From assembly GCF_036013975.1 (NCBI RefSeq), contig NZ_CP107904.1, positions 1,302,001-1,366,000 on the forward strand: 64,000 nt of DNA, written 5' to 3'. The DNA comes from Kitasatospora sp. NBC_00458. GTDB taxonomy: Bacteria; Actinomycetota; Actinomycetes; Streptomycetales; Streptomycetaceae. Both the position numbers and the translations under genes were made by a program. A model generated the notes under the pieces. The model worked only from the letters and a program-made list of their open reading frames with translations, was not told the DNA's origin and ran no database searches. This document shows positions 42,225 to 51,266 of the stretch, piece by piece (position 1 is the stretch's first letter; the number at the start of each line of letters is the position of its first letter).

Positions 42225-42287
42225 TCCCCACTTGTCCCGTGCTTCGTACGAATTCGCCGCACCGCGGCGGCGCACCGACCGGAGTCG

Positions 42288-42623
42288 CTACGAGAAGAGC
42301 ACCGAGCGGACGTGGAGCCGCCGGCCGGCCGAGTCGCCCGGGTTCAGCACCCTGTAGACGTCTCCGACGCAGCCGAACTCCAGGAACGCGACGGCCGCCC
42401 CGTTGGTGCGGTTGACGGGCGAGAAGGCCGCGTCGGCCTCGGTGGCCCCCTTGAGGTCGACGCACTCCTCGGCCTTCGGATCGACCACCGCGCCGGGGTG
42501 TTCGACCCCGTCGGCCCGGTAGGTGTAGCGGAACACGCCGTCGGCGGCGTTGGCGGACACCGGGACGGCGATGACGAGCCCGATGGCGCTGGTGACGGCG
42601 AGCAGGGTGTTACGGAGACGCAT
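42288..42623 (-). CDS. Small secreted protein, 111 aa
   Basis: AAAGGG precedes the ATG at 42623. Signal peptide MRLRNTLLAVTSAIGLVIAV with cleavage near SANAA. The mature part has a YTYRADGVEHPG start, two cysteines (EECVDLKGA and FGCVGDVYR) and a pattern of short strands; it resembles small beta-sandwich secreted proteins of actinomycetes. No enzyme motif. Divergent from the DUF574 gene. Confidence 0.65.
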   Translation of the reverse strand: MRLRNTLLAVTSAIGLVIAVPVSANAADGVFRYTYRADGVEHPGAVVDPKAEECVDLKGATEADAAFSPVNRTNGAAVAFLEFGCVGDVYRVLNPGDSAGRRLHVRSVLFS

Positions 42624-43012
42624 GGCGGGTGGCCCTTTCAGGGCGGTACTCGGCGGTACCTGGGGGAATTGGTGCGATATCACCCTAAGGGCCCAAAATT
42701 CGGCGAAACGATTCTGCTTATACATCCTTTCGGGTGGTTTAAGGGCAATTCCCGCGACCTTTCCGTTGCCCGGTACCCCGCCGCGACCAGCAGTGTCCTC
42801 GATCGCCGCGACGCGAGATCCGACGATCGGACAACACGGTGAATGTCTCCCCCGTTCACCCGTCCGCCCCCGGACGGCAACCCCGAGGGGCCCGGCCACC
42901 ACCCCCCGCGGCCCGAACCGCAGCTCATCCACCCTCCGCATGACCGGAACCGGACCGGGCCCGCTAGTCTGACCACTCCCAGTGTGATGATCTGTCTTCA
43001 GAGGACGTGGCC
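42624..43012. other. Divergent intergenic region with a -10 candidate
   Basis: No gene is seen in 389 nt. Positions 42670-42760 are unusually AT-rich for this genome. TAGTCT at 42965-42970 with ATGACC at 42940-42945 (19-nt spacer) is a fair promoter for the downstream methyltransferase, giving a leader of about 37 nt. Confidence 0.4.
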
Positions 43013-43867
43013 ATGACGACAAGTCAGGACTTCGCCGACCAGCCCGACAACGACGCCGCCGAGCTCAGCCAGTGGGAGAAGTACGGGGTCGACACCAGCG
43101 CCCCGCACTCCGCCCGCGTCTACGACTACTGGCTGGGCGGGAAGACCAACTTCCCGCCGGACCGCGCCATGGGCCAGGCCATCGAGCAGGCCGTGCCCAG
43201 CGTCAAGGCGATGGCCAAGGAGAACCGCGCCTTCCAGGGCCGCGCCGTCCGCCACCTCGCCGAACAGCAGGGCATCCGGCAGTTCCTCGACCTCGGCACC
43301 GGTATCCCGACCTCGCCGAACACCCACGAGATCGCCGAGGCCGCCAGCCCCGGCACCCGGGTCGTGTACGTGGACAACGACCCGATCGTGCTGGCCCACG
43401 CCCGCGCGCTGATGGTCTCCACCCCGGCCAGCCGGACCACCTACATCCACGCCGACCTCGGCAAGCCGGCCGAGCTGCTGTCCGACCCCGCGCTCACCTC
43501 CACGCTGGACCTCTCCCAGCCGGTCGGGCTGCTGATGATCGCCGTCCTGATGCTGATCGCCGACGAGGACGACCCGTGGGGCAAGGTCGCCGCCCTGCGC
43601 GACGCCCTGCCGTCCGGCAGCTTCCTCGCGCTCACCCACCCCACCCAGGACTTCGACCCCGAGGCCGTCGGCAAGGTCGCCGACGCCGCGCGGGCCGGCG
43701 GGATGACGCTCGTCCCGCGCACCAAGGAGGAGGTCTCCCGGTTCTTCGACGGCTGGGAGCTGGTCGAGCCGGGCGTCTCCCCCGTCATGGCCTGGCACCC
43801 GGACAACGGGCAGCCGGCCGACCCGTACGCCGCGTACTACTGGGGCGGCGTCGCCCGCAAGCTCTGA
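43013..43867 (+). CDS. DUF574-family SAM-dependent methyltransferase
   Basis: A 284-aa protein of the S-adenosyl methyltransferase family that is amplified in Streptomyces. Hallmarks: HSARVYDYWLGGKTNFPPDR, RAVRHLAEQQGIRQFLDLGTG, VVYVDNDPIVLAHARAL, DEDDPWGKVAALRDALPSGS. The ATG at 43013 has GAGGA 8 nt upstream; an in-frame GTG 6 nt earlier is less well placed. Some members work beside SCO-type conservons or SARP regulators; no target is known here. It stands alone and is convergent with the glycosylase gene. Confidence 0.88.
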   Translation: MTTSQDFADQPDNDAAELSQWEKYGVDTSAPHSARVYDYWLGGKTNFPPDRAMGQAIEQAVPSVKAMAKENRAFQGRAVRHLAEQQGIRQFLDLGTGIPTSPNTHEIAEAASPGTRVVYVDNDPIVLAHARALMVSTPASRTTYIHADLGKPAELLSDPALTSTLDLSQPVGLLMIAVLMLIADEDDPWGKVAALRDALPSGSFLALTHPTQDFDPEAVGKVADAARAGGMTLVPRTKEEVSRFFDGWELVEPGVSPVMAWHPDNGQPADPYAAYYWGGVARKL

Positions 43868-44000
43868 ACGCCCGCGCGTTCCGGGCACCGCGGGCTCCAC
43901 GGGCTCCGCAGTCCCGGGGCCGCGCTCGCCCGCGACCGGACCGGTCCGGCACGGCCCGCCCGCCGCGCCGGACCCGTCCCGCCCCCGTCCCGTCCCCGTC

Positions 44001-44031
44001 CCCGTCCGCCGTCACCGGCACCGCGGACGGG
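44001..44031. terminator. Hairpin between convergent genes
   Basis: CCCGTCCGC (44001-44009) pairs with GCGGACGGG (44023-44031) with a 13-nt loop, between the DUF574 gene and the glycosylase gene. Confidence 0.55.
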
Positions 44032-44068
44032 CGGGGAAGCGGACGGGCGGGGAGGCGGGTAAGCCGCG

Positions 44069-44938
44069 CTACTTGAGCAGCCGGGAGAGCCGCCGGTCCG
44101 CCAGCGGCCGGCCGCCGGTCTGGCAGGTCGGGCAGTACTGGAACGACGAGTCGGCCAGCGACACCTCCCGCACGGTGTCCCCGCAGACCGGGCACGGCTG
44201 CCCGGTCCGGCCGTGCACCCGCAGGCCGAGCTTCTTCTCCGCCTTCAGCTCCCCCGCCGCCAGCCCGCGCGAGCGCTCGACCGCCTCGCGCAGCGTCGTC
44301 CCGAGCGCCTCGTAGAGGTGCGCCGCCTCGTCCTCCGTCAGGCCGGACGCCAGCTTGTACGGGGACATCCGGGCCGCGTGCAGCACCTCGTCCGAGTAGG
44401 CGTTGCCGACGCCCGCCAGCACGCTCTGGTCCCGCAGCACGCCCTTGATCCGGCGCCGCTCGCCGCGCAGCAGGTCGGCGAAGCGCTCCCGGGTGAACGC
44501 CGGGTCCAGCGGGTCCGGCCCCAGCCGGGCCACTCCCGGGACCTCGGCCGGGTCCCGCACCACGTACACCGCGAGGCCCTTCTTGGTGCCCGCCTCGGTG
44601 AGGTCGAAGCCGTCGCCGTCCGGCCCCTCCAGCCGCACCCGCAGAGCGAGCGGGTTCCGCCCGCCCGGCCGCGGCGGCTCGGCGGGCAGGCTGTCCTTCC
44701 AGCGCAGCCAGCCCGCGCGGGCCAGGTGGACCACCAGGTGCAGGTCCCCGACGGCGACGTCCAGGAACTTGCCGTGCCGGACGACCGGTCCCACCGTCCG
44801 GCCCTCCAGGGCCGTGACCGGCGGGTCGTACGTCTTCAGGGCGCTGATCGCCACCGGCTGCACCCGGGCGATCACGCGCCCGGTCAGCCGCTCGGACAGG
44901 AAGGCGGTGAGGGCCTCGACCTCGGGCAGCTCCGGCAT
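44069..44938 (-). CDS. Fpg/Nei-family DNA glycosylase
   Basis: A 289-aa base-excision repair enzyme. It begins MPELPEVEAL: the N-terminal Pro is the Schiff-base nucleophile and Glu3 the proton donor. The catalytic-domain Lys is in VRHGKFLDV. The helix-two-turn-helix reads DQSVLAGVGNAYSDEVLHAA, and a zinc finger CPVCG...CPTC closes the chain. Length is normal. It removes oxidised bases such as 8-oxoguanine or oxidised pyrimidines; sequence alone does not separate Fpg from the actinobacterial Nei-like group, though KKLGLRVHGRTGQPC fits the latter well. The start is the only ATG giving the required N-terminal Pro. Confidence 0.92.
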   Translation of the reverse strand: MPELPEVEALTAFLSERLTGRVIARVQPVAISALKTYDPPVTALEGRTVGPVVRHGKFLDVAVGDLHLVVHLARAGWLRWKDSLPAEPPRPGGRNPLALRVRLEGPDGDGFDLTEAGTKKGLAVYVVRDPAEVPGVARLGPDPLDPAFTRERFADLLRGERRRIKGVLRDQSVLAGVGNAYSDEVLHAARMSPYKLASGLTEDEAAHLYEALGTTLREAVERSRGLAAGELKAEKKLGLRVHGRTGQPCPVCGDTVREVSLADSSFQYCPTCQTGGRPLADRRLSRLLK

Positions 44939-45280
44939 GCGCCCAGTCTCGCGCAGCCGCCCGTGCTCCGCCCGTGCTGCCCTCCGTACTACCCTCCGGG
45001 GTGCCGCGAAGCCGGGCCCGTACCCCTTCGGGCCCGTACCCGTTCGGGCCCGTACCGTTCGGGCCCGCGCCGAGCGGGCCATGCCGCCCGGCCCCGCCAC
45101 CGGGCCGCGGCTCGCCCCGGCCACGGCCCCTCTTTGCCGACCGGCCGCCCCCGGCGCAGGCTGGGGAGGTGGGCCGCGCACCGGCCGCAGCACCAGCGGC
45201 CGCGCACCATCGCCGGCCGCGCACGACCGACCGCCACCGACCACGCACCGACCGCGGACCGACGAGGAGGCTCCCCCGCC
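44939..45280. other. Divergent intergenic region carrying GGGCCC repeats
   Basis: No gene is supported. It contains the 16-bp repeat array at 45014-45071 and a C/G-rich leader. GAGGAGG at 45264-45270 is the ribosome site of the SRPBCC gene. Confidence 0.5.
45014..45071. repeat. 16-bp tandem repeats with GGGCCC palindromes
   Basis: GGGCCCGTACCCCTTC is followed by GGGCCCGTACCCGTTC, GGGCCCGTACCGTTC and a partial fourth copy. Each unit opens with the palindrome GGGCCC at a 15-16 bp period, in the gap between the glycosylase and SRPBCC genes. Confidence 0.85.
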
Positions 45281-45778
45281 ATGTGCACGCTGGAGGAACA
45301 GATCGACATCGACGCTCCCGTGCTCGCCGCCTGGGAGCAGCTGCACCGCGTCCACGACTACCCGCGCTTCGTGGACGGCGTCCGCAGCGCCCACCCGCAC
45401 GGCCGCAACCTCGCCCACCTCGGGGTCGAGGTGGCCGGCTCCGAGCACGAGGTCGAGACCGAGATCACCGACCGGGGCCGGGGCCGGGTGATGGCCTGGC
45501 GGACCCTGGACGGCCTCGACCTGCACGGTGCCTTCGCCCTGCTGCCGCTCGACCGGGAGCACACCCGGCTCCAGGTCCGGGTCGAGTACGACCCGGAGGC
45601 GGTGCACGAGGCGTTCGGCGGTCCGCGCGGCTTCGCCCAGGCCGGGGCGATCGAGCGGACCGTCCGGGCCGACCTGGAGCTGTTCCGGGAACTGGTCGAG
45701 GCCCGGATGGCGGCCGCCGCCCGGACCGCCGACCCGGTCGTCGAGGCGCCCGGCACCGAGGACGTAAACGGCATATAA
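45281..45778 (+). CDS. SRPBCC-family (polyketide cyclase-like) protein
   Basis: A 165-aa helix-grip protein. It starts MCTLEEQIDIDAPVLAAWEQ with HRVHDYPRFVDGV, alternates strands (EHEVETEITDRGRGRVMAWR, HTRLQVRVEYD) and ends in the long C-terminal helix RTVRADLELFRELVEARMAA. The fold binds hydrophobic ligands; many actinobacterial single-domain members near stress genes have no known ligand. GAGGAGG precedes the ATG at 10 nt. It is the first of a co-directional set leading to the DsbA/VKOR pair but is separated from it by 86 nt. Confidence 0.8.
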   Translation: MCTLEEQIDIDAPVLAAWEQLHRVHDYPRFVDGVRSAHPHGRNLAHLGVEVAGSEHEVETEITDRGRGRVMAWRTLDGLDLHGAFALLPLDREHTRLQVRVEYDPEAVHEAFGGPRGFAQAGAIERTVRADLELFRELVEARMAAAARTADPVVEAPGTEDVNGI

Positions 45779-45864
45779 GTCCAGCTCAGAACCGGTGGTG
45801 AGGATCTTCACAGGAAGGGCCCGAGCCGGTCGTCCGGGTTTCAACTGTGGCAGACTCGGATCCC

Positions 45865-46539
45865 ATGCAGACGCACACCGGCCCGGTCGGCCCGGCCTCC
45901 AGGACGCTCCGCGCGGCGGTCTTCGCCGCGCTGCTCGTGCTGCTCGCCGGGCTCGGGCAGGTGCTGGTCACCGGCCGCCCGCTGCCGGTCGGCACGCTGG
46001 CGCTGGCCGGCGCCGCCGTCTTCGCGGTGGCCTTCGCCCTGGCCGGCCGCGAGCGCGGCCACCGGGCGGTCGCGGCGGTCTTCCTGCCGCTGCAGCTGGG
46101 CCTGAGCGCCCTGTTCGACCTCGCCCAGTCCACCTGCCCCTCGCTGCCGCCCGGCGCCGCCCGCGGACTCGAACCGCTGCTCTGCGGCGGCGGCTCGCTC
46201 GGCGGGCTCCTGGTCGGCCACGGGTTCTCCCGGCCCACCAGCCTGCTGCTGCTCCTGCTCCTGCACTCGGCCGTCGCCCTGGCCGCCGCGTTCTGGCTGA
46301 GCCGCGCGGACGCCGCACTGACCGGCCTGGCCCGCTCGGTGCGGATCCTCGGCGACTTCGCCCGGAGCCTCCTCCCCGCCGCCCGCCGCTGGGCGCTGCT
46401 GCTCGCCGCGCCGCTCCCGGGCCGCCCGGTCGCCCGGGTGCCGTTCCCGCGCGCCAGCCGGGTCCGGGTGCCCGCCGAGTCCGTCCTGCTCCGGCCCGCC
46501 GTCCGGCGCGGCCCCCCGGCGTCCGCGCCGGCCTGCTGA
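45865..46539 (+). CDS. Integral membrane protein of the DsbA/VKOR operon
   Basis: About 224 aa, with three to four hydrophobic segments (AAVFAALLVLLAGLGQVLV, LALAGAAVFAVAFALAG, SLLLLLLLHSAVALAAAFW) and an Arg/Pro-rich cytosolic tail. Two cysteines in the external loop (STCPSL and LLCGGG) could form a disulfide. No family recognised. Its place just upstream of a DsbA and a VKOR gene suggests a client or partner of disulfide formation. GTG 45847 is an alternative start; neither has a clear ribosome site. Confidence 0.6.
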   Translation: MQTHTGPVGPASRTLRAAVFAALLVLLAGLGQVLVTGRPLPVGTLALAGAAVFAVAFALAGRERGHRAVAAVFLPLQLGLSALFDLAQSTCPSLPPGAARGLEPLLCGGGSLGGLLVGHGFSRPTSLLLLLLLHSAVALAAAFWLSRADAALTGLARSVRILGDFARSLLPAARRWALLLAAPLPGRPVARVPFPRASRVRVPAESVLLRPAVRRGPPASAPAC

Positions 46540-46620
46540 GCGACCCCCGTCTCCTCCGGTCCTCCGCCGGTCGTCCCACCGCGCCCGCACGCACGCCACG
46601 AGCACCAGGACGACTTCCCC

Positions 46621-47493
46621 ATGAGCACGAACCCGAAGACCCCCAAGAGCCCCGGCACCCCCGCCACCCCCGAGAACGCCATGGGTGCCAAGGGCTCCAA
46701 GAGCTCGAAGAACGCCACCAGGGCGGCCGCCCGCCGGGCCGCCACCGAGCGGATGCGCGAGGAGCGCGAGCGCGCCGAGCGGTCCGCCCGGATCCGCCGC
46801 CGCACCGTGGTCGGCGCCGCCTCCGCCGTCGTGCTCGCCCTCGCCGCGGGCGTGGCCTTCGCCGTCGGCGGCTCCTCCGGCTCCGGCGACACCGCGGCCA
46901 CCGGCCCGCTGGTCACCCCGGCCAACGTGGGCGCCGACGGCACCGTGATCACCTACGGCAAGGCCGACGCCCCGCACACCCTGGAGGTCTACGAGGACTT
47001 CCGCTGCCCGTACTGCGAGCAGCTGGAGACCACCACCGGCGCGACCATGCAGCAGCTCGCCGACGCCGGCACGTACAAGATCGAGTACCGCCTGGCGACC
47101 TTCCTCGACCAGGGCCTCGGCGGCAAGGGCTCGCGGACCGCGCTGGCCGCCGCCGGTGCGGCGCTCAACGAGGGCGTGGACAAGTTCAAGCAGTTCCACG
47201 ACGTGCTCTACGCCAACCAGCCCGACGAGCGGAACGACGCCTTCGCCGACGTCAACCACCTGCTCGACCTGGCCGGCCAGGTGCCGGGCCTGAAGACCGA
47301 CGGCTTCGTCAAGGCGGTCCAGGACGGGACGTACGTGCCGTGGGCCGAGCAGGTCAACAAGGCCTTCGACAAGAGCGGCGTCACCGGCACCCCCACCGTC
47401 CGGCTGGACGGCAGGAAGCTCGACGTCTTCTCCGGCGGCGCCCCCGCCACCCCCGAGCGCTTCACCGCGATGGTCGAGCAGGTGACCGGGTGA
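46621..47493 (+). CDS. DsbA-family thiol-disulfide oxidoreductase, membrane-anchored
   Basis: A 290-aa protein. Residues 1-61 are Lys/Arg/Ala-rich and cytosolic, a single transmembrane helix spans about 62-83, and the thioredoxin-like domain faces outward. The active site is C129-P-Y-C132 in YEDFRCPYCEQ, and the cis-Pro loop is VTGTPTVRLDG. It oxidises cysteines in exported proteins and is re-oxidised by the VKOR protein encoded next, whose start overlaps its stop (GTGA at 47490-47493). A shorter start at 46681 is possible. This is the standard actinobacterial replacement for DsbA-DsbB. Confidence 0.9.
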   Translation: MSTNPKTPKSPGTPATPENAMGAKGSKSSKNATRAAARRAATERMREERERAERSARIRRRTVVGAASAVVLALAAGVAFAVGGSSGSGDTAATGPLVTPANVGADGTVITYGKADAPHTLEVYEDFRCPYCEQLETTTGATMQQLADAGTYKIEYRLATFLDQGLGGKGSRTALAAAGAALNEGVDKFKQFHDVLYANQPDERNDAFADVNHLLDLAGQVPGLKTDGFVKAVQDGTYVPWAEQVNKAFDKSGVTGTPTVRLDGRKLDVFSGGAPATPERFTAMVEQVTG

Positions 47494-48155
47494 CCTCCGC
47501 CGCCCCGGCCCCCTCCCCGGCCGCCGGACCCGCCGCGGGCACCGCCGGGCCGGCCCGCCGCGCCGCCATCGGCGCGAGCCGGCCGTTCGCCCTGCTGCTG
47601 GTGATCGGCGGGGCGCTCGGACTGTTCGCCTCCGCCGTCCTCACGCTGGACAAGATCCGGCTGCTGGAGGACCCGTCCTACGTCCCCAACTGCAACATCA
47701 ACCCGATCATCAGCTGCGGCTCGATCATGCGCAGCGACCAGGCCGAGGCCTTCGGCTTCCCGAACTCGCTGCTGGGCCTGGCCGGCTTCGCCGTCGTCGT
47801 CGCGATCGGCGCCGGGCTGCTGGCCGGGGCCGCCTACCGGCGCTGGTTCTGGCTCGGCCTGCAGGCCGGGACGGTGTTCGGCATCGGCTTCGTGAGCTGG
47901 CTCATGTACCAGGCGCTGTACCGGATCGGCGCGCTCTGCCCGTACTGCATGGTGGTGTGGGCGGCGATGATCCCGATGTTCTGGTACACCACCCTGCACA
48001 ACCTCCGCTCCGGCGTCATCCCGGTGCCGCGCGCGCTGCGCCCGGCGGTCCGCGAGGCGGCGCGCTACCACTGGGTGGTCCCGGTGCTCTGGTACGCCGT
48101 GATCGCCCTGCTGGTCCTCAACCGCTTCTGGTACTACTGGCGCACGCTGATCTGA
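47490..48155 (+). CDS. Vitamin K epoxide reductase (VKOR) family protein
   Basis: A 221-aa membrane enzyme with four or five helices. All four functional cysteines are present: the loop pair C68 and C76 (NCNINPIISCGS) and the active-site C150-P-Y-C153. S/N-rich NSLLGLAGF is the quinone-side motif. It passes electrons from reduced DsbA to menaquinone. It is translationally coupled to the dsbA-like gene. Confidence 0.92.
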   Translation: MTSAAPAPSPAAGPAAGTAGPARRAAIGASRPFALLLVIGGALGLFASAVLTLDKIRLLEDPSYVPNCNINPIISCGSIMRSDQAEAFGFPNSLLGLAGFAVVVAIGAGLLAGAAYRRWFWLGLQAGTVFGIGFVSWLMYQALYRIGALCPYCMVVWAAMIPMFWYTTLHNLRSGVIPVPRALRPAVREAARYHWVVPVLWYAVIALLVLNRFWYYWRTLI

Positions 48156-48568
48156 GCGGAGGGTCCGCCGCGTGCCCGACCGGCCGGGGGGCGTGACCGG
48201 CCGGGTGCGCGACGGCCGGGTGCGCAACGGTCGGGTACGCGACGGTCGGGCGCCGCGGCCGTTCGGAGGGCGGGCCGGCCGCGGGCCGTTCGCACCCGCC
48301 CGGCCCGGACGGCCCGCACCCGGGCCGGCACCGGTCGGTTGTTCTGTGCAGTTCATGGGGGCGGACGGACCGGACTGGTCGGGGGCGGGGGCCAGAACAT
48401 AGGCACGGTCCCCCGTTGTCCGGCCGCGCGCGGATCGGGAAGATCATGGTTGGGGGCGGCGGCCCGCCCCCTGGTACGGCGCCGGCCGGACCGGCACGGT
48501 GCGAGCGGCCTCCGGTCGATGCCCCCGCCACGCCGGACCACCGCGACCGACACCCGTTGGAGGAGTCC
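48156..48568. other. Intergenic region upstream of the cluster regulator
   Basis: No gene in 413 nt. It holds three imperfect 15-bp repeats at 48206-48250 and a GC-rich leader. CATAGGCA near 48400 could be a -10 element for the SARP gene. GGAGGA at 48559-48564 is its ribosome site. Confidence 0.4.
48206..48250. repeat. Three imperfect 15-bp tandem repeats
   Basis: GTGCGCGACGGCCGG, GTGCGCAACGGTCGG and GTACGCGACGGTCGG lie head to tail about 320 nt before the SARP start. They could be repeated regulator sites or slippage. Confidence 0.7.
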
Positions 48569-50494
48569 TTGGACGAGCAGCGGCGGACCACAGTACGGTT
48601 CTCGGCCCTCGGTCCCCTCCGGGTCACGGTCGCCGGCCGGCCGGTGTCGTTGGGGCCGCCCAAGCAGCGCCTGGTGCTCGCCATGCTCCTCTGCGCCGCC
48701 AACCGCCCCGTCTCGCTGGACCTGCTGACCGAGGCGGTGTGGCAGGACGAGCCCCCGCGGACGGCCCGCAAGAACCTCCACGTCTACGTCTCCGCCCTGC
48801 GCAGACTGCTCGGCGACGAGGCCTCGGACACCGGCGAGGGCGGCGGGACCGGCGACGGCGGCCGGGCCCGGATCGTCCACGACTACGGCGGCTACCGCCT
48901 GCGGGTGGAGCGGCCCGAGTACGACGTCCTGCGGTTCCAGGACCTCGCCCAGGCCGGCCGGACCGCCGCGACCGCCGGCGAACTCGACGCGTCCGCCGCC
49001 CTGTTCCGGCAGGCGGTGGACCTGTGGCAGGGCGATCCGTTCGCCGGACTGCACTGCTCCCCCACCGTCCGCTCCGAAGCCGCCCGGCTGGAGGAGCGCT
49101 GCCTCAGCGGCTACGAGGACTGGGCCGAGACGGAGCTCGAACGCGGCGGCGCCATCGCCGCCGTCGCCGAGGGCGTGGCCGAGCTGATCGAACGCCACCC
49201 CCTGCGCGAACGGCTCCAGGCGGCCCGGATGAACACCCTGCACGTGCTGGGCCGCCAGGCCGAGGCACTGGCCGCCTACGACCGCTACCGGCAGCTCCTC
49301 GCCCGCGAGCTGGGCCTCTCCCCGAGCCCCGCCCTGGAACGGCAGTACCGGCGCATCCTCGCCGCCCGGCCCGGCGGCCGGCCCGGACCGGCCGCCGTGC
49401 CCGCCAGAACCGTCCTCCCGCCCGACACCGCGGACTTCACCGGCCGTGCCGAACAGGTGCGCGAACTGCGGGAGGTGCTCGCCGACGGCGGACGGGTGGC
49501 CGCCCTGGTGGGACCCGCCGGGATCGGGAAGACCACGCTGGCCGTCCGCATCGCCCACCTCCTCCGGGCCGACTTCCCGGGGGGCCGGCTGCTGGTGCGG
49601 TCACGCACCGAGGACGGGGAGCCCCGGCCCTGGCAGGAGGTGCTCGCCGACGTCGCACGGCTGGTCGGCATGGCCGCCGAGCAGTCCGCCGACGACCCCT
49701 GCCGGACGATCACCCGCTGGCAGTCCTGGCTGGCCGACCGCAGGGTGCTGCTGATCCTCGACGACGTCCCGGACGAGGCGGTCGCCCGGGCCCTGCTGCC
49801 GGCCGACGGCGGCAGTGCCGCCGTGGTCACCTCGCGGGTCCGCCTGGCGGGCCTGACCCCGGTCCACCGGGTCGAACCGCCGCCCTACACACCGGCCGAG
49901 GCGCTCGAACTGCTCGGCCGGATCATCGGCCCGGACCGGGTGCGCAGCGACCTCGCGGCCGCCGAGGAGATCGTCGACGCGACCGGGATGCTGCCCCTCG
50001 CGGTGCGCGCAGGCGGGCTGAAACTGGCCGTCCTGCGCCACCTCCCGCTGCGCGAGTACGCGGCCCGGCTGGCCGACCCGGACGCGGTGCTCGACGAGCT
50101 CGCCGCCGGTGACGTCGCCGTCCGCCCGCACCTCGCCCGCTGCTGGCGGGAGCTGAACCCGTCGGGCCGGGACGCGCTGCTGCGCCTCGCCCGGCTCCCG
50201 CTCGGGCGGCCGTTCACCCTCGCCGGGGCGGCCGCCGCGCTCCGCTGCGACGAGGCGGCCGCGCTGCGGGAGCTGGAGGCCCTGATCGGCGCCGGCATGG
50301 TGACCTCGCCCGTCGACGAGGTCACCGCGCACCGGGCGGTCTACGCGATGCCGCGGCTGATCCACCTGTACGCGCGGGAGGGCGCCTCCCAGCAGCCGCC
50401 CCGACCCCGCGCGTCCCGCACCGGCCCCGCCGACGCCGCCCGCACCCCCCGCCGCCGCATCCCGGTCTCGGTCACCACCCGCCGCGCCCGGTAG
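48569..50494 (+). CDS. SARP-STAND (AfsR-like) cluster regulator
   Basis: A 641-aa regulator from TTG 48569 (GGAGGA directly upstream). Residues 1-95: OmpR-type winged helix (RFSALGPLRVTVAGRPVSLG, KQRLVLAMLLCAANRPV, RTARKNLHVYVSALRRLLG). Residues 100-255: complete BTAD (AALFRQAVDLWQGDPFAGL, HPLRERLQAARMNTLHVLGR, ALAAYDRYRQLLARELGL). From about 290: NB-ARC NTPase with Walker A LVGPAGIGKTTLA (about 313) and Walker B RVLLILDDV. The chain ends after the winged helix, without TPRs. It lies next to the ATP-grasp/condensation genes and probably controls them (inference). An earlier start at 48416 is open but unsupported. Confidence 0.85.
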   Translation: MDEQRRTTVRFSALGPLRVTVAGRPVSLGPPKQRLVLAMLLCAANRPVSLDLLTEAVWQDEPPRTARKNLHVYVSALRRLLGDEASDTGEGGGTGDGGRARIVHDYGGYRLRVERPEYDVLRFQDLAQAGRTAATAGELDASAALFRQAVDLWQGDPFAGLHCSPTVRSEAARLEERCLSGYEDWAETELERGGAIAAVAEGVAELIERHPLRERLQAARMNTLHVLGRQAEALAAYDRYRQLLARELGLSPSPALERQYRRILAARPGGRPGPAAVPARTVLPPDTADFTGRAEQVRELREVLADGGRVAALVGPAGIGKTTLAVRIAHLLRADFPGGRLLVRSRTEDGEPRPWQEVLADVARLVGMAAEQSADDPCRTITRWQSWLADRRVLLILDDVPDEAVARALLPADGGSAAVVTSRVRLAGLTPVHRVEPPPYTPAEALELLGRIIGPDRVRSDLAAAEEIVDATGMLPLAVRAGGLKLAVLRHLPLREYAARLADPDAVLDELAAGDVAVRPHLARCWRELNPSGRDALLRLARLPLGRPFTLAGAAAALRCDEAAALRELEALIGAGMVTSPVDEVTAHRAVYAMPRLIHLYAREGASQQPPRPRASRTGPADAARTPRRRIPVSVTTRRAR

Positions 50495-50672
50495 CGGAGG
50501 GGGCGGGTCGGGGCCGGACGGGGCGGGGCCGGGGGCCGGGGACCGGGCCGCCCGTGCCGGCCGGCTGCTCGGCGCTCCCCCACGACCCGGCGCAGCCGGG
50601 GGCCCGCCTCCGGCTGCGGCTCGGGCGTCGGCCACGGCCACGGCGAGCGGCACCGGCCGACGGCAGCGGTGC

Positions 50673-51266
50673 TCAGGCCAGCCGGCGGTAGCGGCTGCCG
50701 TGGAAGACCAGCGGCGGAGCCTGCGGGTCGCCGCCCAGGCCGTGCACGCGGAGCAGGACGATCCGGTGGTCACCGGCGGCGACCTCGCGCTCGACCGAGC
50801 AGTCGAACCAGGCACAGGAGCCGTCCAGCAGGACCGCGCCCTCCCCGGTCCGGTGCCAGTCCAGTCCGGCGAAGCGCTCGACGCCGCGCGCGGCCAACTG
50901 CCGGCACACCCCCTCCTGACCGCCGCCCAGCACGCTGACGCCGAGCCGGGCGGCGCGGCGCAGCCTCGGCCAGGTCGACGAGGTGAGCGCGGCGCAGACG
51001 GAGACCAGCGGCGGGTCCAGCGACACGGTCACGAAGGAGGAGGCGGTCATGCCGACCGGCTCGCCGTCGACCAGCGCCGCCAGTGCGGTCACGCCGGTCG
51101 GGAAGGCGCCGTAGACGCGGCGCAGCGCGAGCGGGTCGGCGGTCGGCGCCGCGGGGACGTCGACGGCGGCACCGGCGCCTGGGCCGCTGCCTATCCCCGT
51201 CCCTGTCCCGAGGTCGAGGCCGACGCCGGGATCGATCCCCGTTCCCGTGCCGGTGTCGGCGTTCAC
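50673..51266 (-). CDS. Flavin reductase (HpaC/flavin reductase-like domain)
   Basis: A 197-aa reductase supplying FMNH2 or FADH2. After a Gly/Thr-rich low-complexity start (residues 1-40, including GTGTGIG repeats) come RRVYGAFPTGVTALAA, ASSFVTVSLDPPLVSVC and GVSVLGGGQEGVCRQLA, typical of the family. The GTG start overlaps the stop of the monooxygenase gene (51263-51266), so the two are made together as a two-component system. The true start may lie further in, past the low-complexity part. Confidence 0.88.
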   Translation of the reverse strand: MNADTGTGTGIDPGVGLDLGTGTGIGSGPGAGAAVDVPAAPTADPLALRRVYGAFPTGVTALAALVDGEPVGMTASSFVTVSLDPPLVSVCAALTSSTWPRLRRAARLGVSVLGGGQEGVCRQLAARGVERFAGLDWHRTGEGAVLLDGSCAWFDCSVEREVAAGDHRIVLLRVHGLGGDPQAPPLVFHGSRYRRLA

